DNA from: Lysinibacillus fusiformis
GTDB lineage: Bacteria > Bacillota > Bacilli > Bacillales_A > Planococcaceae
Direction: 5' to 3'
DNA: 58,942 nt
Assembly (NCBI RefSeq): GCF_003049525.1
Contig: NZ_PYWL01000018.1
Span: 1 to 58,942 of the forward strand
In this document: positions 50,111 through 56,919 of the stretch, one piece after another
How the letters are laid out: each line of letters starts with the position of its first letter
Position numbering within the stretch: the stretch's first letter is position 1
Made by a program: the position numbers and the translations under genes
The notes under the pieces: model-generated
Database searches by the model: none
The model's input: the letters and a program-made list of their open reading frames with translations, nothing else
What the model was told of the DNA's origin: nothing

Positions 50111-50860
50111 ATGAAGCTTTTAAGTTTTGCAGAAGCAAATTATATTACTATGCTTGATGAAATGGGTCATAGTGAATACGAAATCAAAAAGCGTATGAAA
50201 AAGAGGATAAGATTAACAGTGTTTATGTTTGTGATCTTTTTAATCTTGTCTATACTCACGAAAAACTCCCTCTGGTATTTATTATTAGTATTCATGAGTT
50301 TTGTAGCATTTAAAAATGATTACAACAAAGTAAATAGATTATATGATGAATTTTGCTTTAAAAGAGAACTGCAATTTTCAAAATTCATGCGGTTAATTGT
50401 ACCTTATTTAAAACAAAGTGCTGATGAAAAAAATAATTTAGGTAGTCAACATAGTCAACGTGATATGCCATTGTACACCATTTTCACTAAACTAATCCCA
50501 CGTTTGGATGGCGATTTGCAAAAATCTCTTTTCAGACTAATGAATGAAATGGTCGCAGCTCCAAACGATATTACACCTTTTTTAGAATTTTCGAAGCGTT
50601 CCAGTAATAAGGATATTGATTTAAATTTTATGATGGCCATATTCGATTATCAAAATTCAACTAAAGAATTATCTGTAATTGAAGAATTAAGTGATATTGC
50701 AAACCGTGAATTACTGAAAAGGACAAAGGAAGTAATTAATCTTAAATTTAAAAAAGTTAACTCGATTCCCTTTATGTTAGCAATTTCTATTGTGCTTATA
50801 TTGATTCCATATTTATTAGCTTTTATTATTTACTCCGTAAAAACAACAGGACTTGTCTAG
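50111..50860 (+). CDS. TadC-like pilus platform protein
   Basis: 249 residues (ATG 50111, with AAAGGGAGGG upstream). TM pair at about 33-68, cytoplasmic helical domain (LIPRLDGDLQKSLFRLMNEM) and a C-terminal TM (about 220-243). It shares the LIPRL(N/D)G(E/D)L motif with the TadB-like protein, so the two are paralogous platform subunits. Confidence 0.72.
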   Translation: MKLLSFAEANYITMLDEMGHSEYEIKKRMKKRIRLTVFMFVIFLILSILTKNSLWYLLLVFMSFVAFKNDYNKVNRLYDEFCFKRELQFSKFMRLIVPYLKQSADEKNNLGSQHSQRDMPLYTIFTKLIPRLDGDLQKSLFRLMNEMVAAPNDITPFLEFSKRSSNKDIDLNFMMAIFDYQNSTKELSVIEELSDIANRELLKRTKEVINLKFKKVNSIPFMLAISIVLILIPYLLAFIIYSVKTTGLV

Positions 50861-50871
50861 GGGGTGTTTAA

Positions 50872-51225
50872 ATGGACGGGATCGTTTCATTTTTAGGGAA
50901 AATCGCTTTAACTGTTGTATGCACACTATTTATGTTGACGATTGGTGCAGTTGTTATTCAATTAGGTGAAAAAAATGATTATCAACAATATGCAAATAAT
51001 TCAATCGAACGATTTGGAGGTTTAACAAACGAAGCATTAACAGACATTGAAAATTATTCAAATGATAACTTTAATGGACGTTTTGTTATGCAAACATCAA
51101 CTGGAAAGAAATCGTATGGTGAAGATATTTTGTACAAATATCAAATGATTATCAAGCCAGTATTCATGGACTTTGAAGTTATCAAATTAAATTTTAAGGG
51201 TTCAGCTTCGAGTAAGGTAAGGTGA
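50872..51225 (+). CDS. pseudopilin-like or minor pilus protein
   Basis: 117 residues. One N-terminal TM (about 8-30) followed by an external domain of about 85 residues. Follows the platform genes with GGGGTG upstream. Resembles minor pilins or TadE-like proteins in layout, not in a recognisable motif. Confidence 0.55.
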   Translation: MDGIVSFLGKIALTVVCTLFMLTIGAVVIQLGEKNDYQQYANNSIERFGGLTNEALTDIENYSNDNFNGRFVMQTSTGKKSYGEDILYKYQMIIKPVFMDFEVIKLNFKGSASSKVR

Positions 51226-51229
51226 TGAT

Positions 51230-51373
51230 ATGAAGATAACTACTACTGAATTAATGTTGCTTGCTGGTGGACTTACGATAGTTATAACAATTGTATTATT
51301 TTTAACTGGAAAAATTGAATTTTTAAACCAAATCTTTTTGGATAGGGCCACAACAAGATTTGTAAATTACTAA
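51230..51373 (+). CDS. 47-residue Flp/pilin-like peptide 2
   Basis: ATG 51230, AAGGTG upstream. MKITTTELMLLAGGLTIVIT then a hydrophobic core and polar tail ending RFVNY. Homologous in its first half to pilin-like peptide 1 at 47379. Last gene of the pilus operon; a second pilin or tip-specific minor pilin. Confidence 0.6.
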   Translation: MKITTTELMLLAGGLTIVITIVLFLTGKIEFLNQIFLDRATTRFVNY

Positions 51374-51402
51374 ATTAATGATGCATTTTTCACTCATAAT
51401 AT

Positions 51403-51441
51403 ATCAGGATTCTGTTGACTTGACCAGAATTCTGATATAAA
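51403..51441 (+). promoter_or_regulatory. T4SS operon promoter with double operator
   Basis: Operator 1 ATCAGGATTCTGTT (51403-51416) overlaps -35 TTGACT (51415-51420); operator 2 ACCAGAATTCTGAT (51423-51436) reaches the -10 TATAAA. Centres 20 bp apart. Drives the XRE regulator and presumably the whole transfer operon. Confidence 0.85.
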
Positions 51442-51479
51442 ATTACATGTAAAGGTATTGTTTGGAAGGGGGGAGGGAA

Positions 51480-51959
51480 TTGGCAAAGAAGATGTCAATC
51501 GGTGAATGGATTCGATTGAAGCGTTTAGAAAAAGGGCTTTCTCAAAAAAGTGTTGCTGAACTCTCAAAGGGTGTTTTGAAGCAAAGTACATTAAGTGCTT
51601 ATGAACAGAACAAAATTAAGGATATTAATATCAGTAAGCTAGTCGAATTAGGGAAAATATTAGGGTTTACACCAAAAGACTTACCCTGGGATCTTCTTGA
51701 TCTAGATACAACTGAATCTGAACGTATCGGTGTTTATGAACTACCCACAACAGCAGATAGCGTCCGACTTTTTAACGGGAAGACATACCAGCTCGAAGGG
51801 GTTCTCGGAGTTGAAACCGATACAGGAGCAGTGAAGAATATTTCAGAGATTTATTATCAAGTTCGTTCAGCTGCATCGAAAGGTTCACTTGTTGCGAAAA
51901 GAAAACATCCTCACGATGAGTTGGTACGCTATTCAAACCGAAAATTGAATAATGGGTGA
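51480..51959 (+). CDS. XRE-family regulator at the head of the T4SS operon
   Basis: 159 residues, TTG 51480 after AAGGGGGG (an ATG at 51492 is an alternative). HTH: IRLKRLEKGLSQKSVAELSK, then QSTLSAYEQNKIKDINISKL. The C-terminal 90 residues are beta-rich and could sense a ligand or peptide. The second candidate for the regulator of the 14-bp operator regulon, located under its own double operator. Confidence 0.82.
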   Translation: MAKKMSIGEWIRLKRLEKGLSQKSVAELSKGVLKQSTLSAYEQNKIKDINISKLVELGKILGFTPKDLPWDLLDLDTTESERIGVYELPTTADSVRLFNGKTYQLEGVLGVETDTGAVKNISEIYYQVRSAASKGSLVAKRKHPHDELVRYSNRKLNNG

Positions 51960-52063
51960 GCTATTAAAAGGTTGCGATATTTAGTAGCTTATACCGTCTA
52001 AATGGTTTGTGAGTACGCCTAAAACTCACCATTCGTCGCTTAATTAATGTAAGGAGGATTTTG

Positions 52064-52282
52064 ATGGCTACAAAGGCACAAAAGTCTAATAAACAGATTG
52101 CAGAAATGATTTTGCGTGTGCAAGGTCAAGATTATGATGAATGGCTAGATGAACAGCATGTGGCACTTATTACTAGAAGTACAGAAGTGATTACAAAAGT
52201 CACAAAAATGGCATTAACAAAAGACATACCAGGTAATTCTAGTAATCAACTAAATCAACAATCTGAACCAGTAGATTCATAG
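52064..52282 (+). CDS. small charged protein of the T4SS operon
   Basis: 72 residues, AAGGAGG 6 nt upstream. Helical, no TM, Ser/Asn/Gln-rich tail. Immediately before the VirB2-like gene. Unknown. Confidence 0.55.
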   Translation: MATKAQKSNKQIAEMILRVQGQDYDEWLDEQHVALITRSTEVITKVTKMALTKDIPGNSSNQLNQQSEPVDS

Positions 52283-52300
52283 GAAAAGGAGGTTTTTAGT

Positions 52301-52528
52301 TTGGAACAATTCATAGCTAATGCAACTGCATTTCTTGAGTGGGCACAAAAGCCGTCGCTAATTTGTGCAGCCATCGCAAGTCTTATCGCTGGATATTTTT
52401 TGATGGCTGGTGGACAAGACGGAAGACGTACTGCCAAGAACATTCTTATTGGTGCGGGAGTTGGCCTTCTTTTGGTTAATGGCGCCCTTGCACTTGCAAC
52501 TTCTGTAAATACCAATTTTACATTCTAA
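52301..52528 (+). CDS. VirB2/TrbC-like pilin
   Basis: 75 residues, AAAGGAGG upstream. Two hydrophobic helices (about 19-37 and 47-66) separated by a short polar, Gly/Arg-containing loop (GGQDGRRTAKN), the classic VirB2 hairpin. Followed by an intra-operon terminator, as with the Tad pilin-like gene, fitting high expression of a structural subunit. Confidence 0.75.
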   Translation: MEQFIANATAFLEWAQKPSLICAAIASLIAGYFLMAGGQDGRRTAKNILIGAGVGLLLVNGALALATSVNTNFTF

Positions 52529-52531
52529 TAA

Positions 52532-52565
52532 AAAACACCCTCTATTACAGAGGGTGTTTTTTATT
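52532..52565 (+). terminator. intra-operon terminator after the VirB2-like gene
   Basis: AACACCCTCT / AGAGGGTGTT stem followed by TTTTTTA. Probably leaky, to set the pilin surplus. Confidence 0.88.
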
Positions 52566-52585
52566 TAAAGAAGGGAGAAAAATTT

Positions 52586-53701
52586 ATGTTACAAGTCGTA
52601 TTTTATAATTCTGCAAATACAGAGAAAGTTGAAAACTTTAAACACATTCCCTTTTCTGATGCTGTTGTCCTAACAGAAAATGTTGAGCGTGAATGTCGTA
52701 AAGAAAAACAGTTATTTCAAGCAGAGTTTCAAATTACGGATCTGAATGGAAATGTCTATTATCGGGGTATATTTGCATTCGGTTCTTATGATTATCAAAA
52801 TATCTACCATCAGTTACATGAAACAGCACCAAAAATCAAAGTACCAAAAGATAAGGAACATGAACGACAATTTTTACTTGAACAAATTGAAAAATTAACA
52901 CCAGCTGCTTATAAAGAAATTGAATTTGTTGATAAAACATTCATCAATTTAGAAAAAACAAATATTAGTAGATTTAAGAAATGGCAACGCTCTGTGTTTT
53001 ATTTACTTGGTTCAGGTGCAACTATTGGTTGTTTAGCATTAGGTTTTATGTTCAATATGCAACAAAATAGTTTTAATAATGAATTAGCCAAAGAAGTAGA
53101 AAAAGGTGAAATTAATAAACAATTGATTGAACATTATGAGTCAGCACTTCAGGGCAACAAAGAATCTTACTTCACATACTTAGAATCGTTGAATAAAGAA
53201 AATAAATTAACGGAAAATCAGCAAGTACTTTTGATCAACGAATATTTAGTAGCTGGCGCTTTCGATAAGGCCGTTTCTCTTAATGATGATGTGATTTATG
53301 TTGAGACACTTTTATTAGCGAATAAGGGGCTTTCAGATGCCATTAAGAAAGATAAAATTGCAACCTTTAATGAACTATATCCAACAAATGAAGCTAGGTT
53401 TGATTTAGCATATTTCGAAAAAAATTATGAGCTTTTATTAAATGTTGAGAACGTAAATATGACAGTTCAACGTTCTGAAATGAAAACCTACGCATATTTA
53501 AAATTGGGCAAAGTAGAAGAAGCAAAAAAAGAATTAAATAACAATTCTAATAGTGTTTTAAGTGAAAAAATTGTCCGTTACGAAATTTTAGCTGCGGAAA
53601 TCAAAACGTTACAAACGCGATTACCTTTAGTATCAGGCGAAGAAAAGAACGAAATTTCTAAGCAGATTGCAGATAAAGAACAAGAAATTGCGAAGCTTTA
53701 A
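52586..53701 (+). CDS. single-pass membrane protein with cytoplasmic and TPR-like domains
   Basis: 371 residues. N-terminal domain of about 125 residues, one TM (about 138-157), then repeated helical pairs suggestive of TPR-like repeats and a coiled end. The order of soluble domain, TM and helical repeats resembles EssB-type secretion proteins, though no motif proves it. Lies between the VirB2-like pilin and VirD4, so probably a channel or coupling component. Confidence 0.5.
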   Translation: MLQVVFYNSANTEKVENFKHIPFSDAVVLTENVERECRKEKQLFQAEFQITDLNGNVYYRGIFAFGSYDYQNIYHQLHETAPKIKVPKDKEHERQFLLEQIEKLTPAAYKEIEFVDKTFINLEKTNISRFKKWQRSVFYLLGSGATIGCLALGFMFNMQQNSFNNELAKEVEKGEINKQLIEHYESALQGNKESYFTYLESLNKENKLTENQQVLLINEYLVAGAFDKAVSLNDDVIYVETLLLANKGLSDAIKKDKIATFNELYPTNEARFDLAYFEKNYELLLNVENVNMTVQRSEMKTYAYLKLGKVEEAKKELNNNSNSVLSEKIVRYEILAAEIKTLQTRLPLVSGEEKNEISKQIADKEQEIAKL

Positions 53702-53721
53702 GAGAGGGTGACGCATGTTTT

Positions 53722-56208
53722 ATGGAAAATAAACCGAAATGGTATCAGCTGATAAGAAAATATGGGTTGCCTTTTGGCGTCTTTATAAGTACGTTTTCCG
53801 TTTCATTATTCGCTTTGAATTTCATTGTGAATTTGATATTTGAACTTAAAAGAAGCTATGTCGATGAAGGAACTTTATTAAAACCTTCAGTAATTGAATT
53901 TAGTAGCGATTTGTTATGGACTATTACTCATTTTTTTTCATTGGGTGTACTTACAATGATTTTAATTATAATGAATTTTATTTTTACATCTTTCTTCACA
54001 TACAAGATTCATTCTAATTATGGTCGAGTTGGAAAAGGTGATGAAAAAGGTACAGGTCGCTTTACAACTATTGAAGAACTCAAAAAACAATATCGAGCAA
54101 TTCCCGAAAAAGTAGAAAGGTTTGAGGGTGGGGGAGGTATTCCAATATCACGCTTAAACGACAAGATTTTTATTGATGATTCACCAGTCAATAATCTAAT
54201 TATAGGTACTACTCGTTCAGGTAAAGGTGAAGTATTTGTTGTTTCAGCTATTGATATTTATAGTCGTGCTGAAAATCAAGCTTCTTTAATCGTAACAGAT
54301 CCTAAGGGGGAGCTATATGCAGCTTCTAAAGAACAACTAGAAGGATTGAATTACAATGTGCAATGTTTAAATTTAATGAATCCTTTTGCATCGATTAGTT
54401 ACAACCTTTTAGAACTTGTGAAAAACGAATTCATGATGAATAATTTTGCAACAGCTCAACAATACGCTCGAAGTGTTGCATTTATGATTTATAACGATCC
54501 CTTAGCAAGAGATAAGTTTTGGCAAAATGCTAGTACCGATTTAGTAACAGCTTTAATACTAGGATTATGTGAATACAGCAAGAATGAGCCATACAAAATT
54601 ACGATGTATAACATTGCTTTAATGATGATTAATTTAGCCACACAAACGGTTATAGAAGAAGAAACAGGAGCTGAAAGTACTGCACTCGATAAGTTCTTTG
54701 AACAATTTGAACCCTCACATCCAGCGCGAATGCAATATGCAACGATTGATTTTTCGAAAGGGCAAACGCGGGCTGCAGTTTTATCAAATACAACTTCAAA
54801 ATTAGGTGTTTTCACGCTTGATGGAACGGCAAAGCTTACAAGTAAAAATACTTTTGATATGCGCAAATTCGGTTATAATCATTGGCTTACAGCACAGGTT
54901 AAACCTCTAACTCGTGTAAATGTTGTATTTAACGGAGTCACAGAAACAATTCGAAGTGGGGCTGATGGAATCTTCACTATTTATCACAAGAATAATTTAA
55001 AGATTGATGATGAAATTGCGATTCAAGTTGAGGATGAAAAAGCTTCCTTCAAAGTAATAGAAATTTTAAAAGATGGAAGCATTCAGTATGAGCAAACGTC
55101 AGGCTTATCTTCAATTTCCATTAGCGAATGGATACAAGATGATCGTCCTGTAGCATTATTTATGATTATCCCTGATTATGATCAAACATTTAATATAATC
55201 GCAAGTTTATTTATTAAACAGGTATATACGCTATTAGCCCGTATTGCAAGTAACGTAAAAGGTAACAAGTGTCATAGAGAAGTAGTATTCCTTATTGATG
55301 AATTCGGTAATATGCCAGCAATTGAAGGAATGGCCAATATTTTAACGGTTTGTCTTGGTCGTAATATTCGTTTTAATTTGATTATTCAAGCTTACAGTCA
55401 AATTGAAAGTTTATACGGAAATGACTGGAAGACAATTGACGGAAACTGTAACAACACTATTTATCTTTTAACAAGTGATCCAGATACTGCTGAACGAATT
55501 AGCAAAACACTTGGACCAAAAACGATTAGAACGAAATCAGTTTCAGGGAAGACCATAGATTTTGATAAATCGAAAACAATTGGAATTGAAGCTCGTTCTT
55601 TATTAGATATGAATGAATTAATGCGTTTAAAAGAAGCTGAGTCTGTTGTTATTCGTACAATAAAACGCCAAGATTTAAAACGAAATCGTATTCGCCAATT
55701 TCCAATTTACAATCATGATAAAACCTCTATGAAGTATCGTTGGGAATATCTTGGTGATCTTTATGATACATCGAAATCGATTAATGATTTTGACATACCT
55801 TGTGCACACGCTGATTTAAATTTAAAAGACATTCAAATTTGTTATAGTGTTCTTGAAAATGATACTAAAGAAATAACAAACGAAGGAGCAATAGAACAGG
55901 CTTCAATTGAAGTAGCTTCTACAGAAGCTTTAAATGCGGTTTCTGAACCTGAAGACAGTTCTATTAGTTTTTCAAATTCTGTAGTTGCACCAGAGCAGAT
56001 AAATAATGGTTTAAATCAAATGTTATTTAAAGTAGCCTTCAAACGTCCAGGACGATTTGAAGAAATCTTCCAAGAAGAAGCATTTGAAACATACTCAATT
56101 GGTAAAGTACGAGATCTAATTATTGCTTACCAAGATGAAATGATAAAAGAAAATTTTATTATGCTAAATAATATGCTTACCAAACAATTGAATGAGGGGG
56201 AAAATTAA
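53722..56208 (+). CDS. virD4: VirD4/TraG-type coupling protein
   Basis: 828 residues. Two N-terminal TMs (about 10-36 and 70-92), Walker A LIIGTTRSGKGE (about 159-170), VTDPKGELYAAS, all-alpha domain (about 235-350), Walker B FLIDEFGNMPAI (about 522-533). It recruits the relaxase-DNA complex to the channel. Unusually, about 85 residues (about 392-475; VNVVFNGVTETI, then GADGIFTIY) interrupt the conserved stretch before RPVALFMIIPD and look like a beta-sandwich (Big_6-like) insertion. The all-alpha domain is duplicated in the next gene. Confidence 0.93.
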   Translation: MENKPKWYQLIRKYGLPFGVFISTFSVSLFALNFIVNLIFELKRSYVDEGTLLKPSVIEFSSDLLWTITHFFSLGVLTMILIIMNFIFTSFFTYKIHSNYGRVGKGDEKGTGRFTTIEELKKQYRAIPEKVERFEGGGGIPISRLNDKIFIDDSPVNNLIIGTTRSGKGEVFVVSAIDIYSRAENQASLIVTDPKGELYAASKEQLEGLNYNVQCLNLMNPFASISYNLLELVKNEFMMNNFATAQQYARSVAFMIYNDPLARDKFWQNASTDLVTALILGLCEYSKNEPYKITMYNIALMMINLATQTVIEEETGAESTALDKFFEQFEPSHPARMQYATIDFSKGQTRAAVLSNTTSKLGVFTLDGTAKLTSKNTFDMRKFGYNHWLTAQVKPLTRVNVVFNGVTETIRSGADGIFTIYHKNNLKIDDEIAIQVEDEKASFKVIEILKDGSIQYEQTSGLSSISISEWIQDDRPVALFMIIPDYDQTFNIIASLFIKQVYTLLARIASNVKGNKCHREVVFLIDEFGNMPAIEGMANILTVCLGRNIRFNLIIQAYSQIESLYGNDWKTIDGNCNNTIYLLTSDPDTAERISKTLGPKTIRTKSVSGKTIDFDKSKTIGIEARSLLDMNELMRLKEAESVVIRTIKRQDLKRNRIRQFPIYNHDKTSMKYRWEYLGDLYDTSKSINDFDIPCAHADLNLKDIQICYSVLENDTKEITNEGAIEQASIEVASTEALNAVSEPEDSSISFSNSVVAPEQINNGLNQMLFKVAFKRPGRFEEIFQEEAFETYSIGKVRDLIIAYQDEMIKENFIMLNNMLTKQLNEGEN

Positions 56209-56711
56209 TGTGTAAAAATGTAGTTGAAATTATTGAGGAAAATGAAAAATTAGTGAGTGCCATTAATAACTTTTTAGAGCTAACGAAAAAAGAATTTATG
56301 ATAAGTAATATTGAAGCAGCTCAACAACATGCCCATAATGTTGCATTCAAGATTTATAACGATCCTTTAGCAAAGGATAAGTTTTGGCAATATGCCAGCA
56401 CTGATTTACTAACTGCATTTATTTTAGGATTTTGTGAGCATTGCAAAGAAGAGCCACAAAAAATCACAATGAAAAACATTGCTTTAATGATGATTGATTT
56501 GTCTAAGCAAACATTTATTGATTTAGAAACTGGTGTTGAAAAAGTAGCACTTGATAAGTTTTTTGAGCAGTTTGAACCGTCACATATTGCACGTATGCAG
56601 TTTGCAAAGATTGATTTTACAAATGGACAAATGGGTGCATCAGTTTTATCTTATACGACTTCAAGATTAGGAGTATTCGCAACTAAACAAATTATTGAGG
56701 GGGATAATTAA
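56208..56711 (+). CDS. stand-alone copy of the VirD4 all-alpha domain (chimeric duplicate)
   Basis: 167 residues. Residues about 22-155 align with VirD4 about 235-365 at high identity (KFWQ-ASTDLLTAFILG, LDKFFEQFEPSH-ARMQ, ID F-xGQ-x-A-VLS). The first 18 residues match instead the start of the 65-residue protein at 56711 (CKNVVEIIEENEKL versus RKNVVEIIEDNKQL). It is therefore a fusion of a duplicated small gene with a VirD4 internal segment. The intact frame, GAGGGGG ribosome site and coupled stops suggest it is used, perhaps as a substrate-docking decoy or adaptor. Confidence 0.8.
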   Translation: MCKNVVEIIEENEKLVSAINNFLELTKKEFMISNIEAAQQHAHNVAFKIYNDPLAKDKFWQYASTDLLTAFILGFCEHCKEEPQKITMKNIALMMIDLSKQTFIDLETGVEKVALDKFFEQFEPSHIARMQFAKIDFTNGQMGASVLSYTTSRLGVFATKQIIEGDN

Positions 56712-56908
56712 TGCGTAAAAATGTAGTTGAAATAATTGAAGATAATAAACAGTTATTGGCTGCGGGTAATATCATTAAGGTGTTGTTTGATGATGGTTTA
56801 GCAACCATCTTTCAGGACAAACAAACAATTGGAGAACCAATCATTACGTTGTTAGAAGAAGCCGACTATCATATTTTAGGTAGTATTCATGATTACCAAA
56901 AGAATTGA
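56711..56908 (+). CDS. 65-residue hypothetical protein
   Basis: Coupled to the preceding gene (TAATG). Acidic, two helices and strands, no TM. Its N terminus is repeated at the start of the 56208 protein. Function unknown. Confidence 0.55.
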   Translation: MRKNVVEIIEDNKQLLAAGNIIKVLFDDGLATIFQDKQTIGEPIITLLEEADYHILGSIHDYQKN

Positions 56909-56919
56909 GGTGTTCCTAA

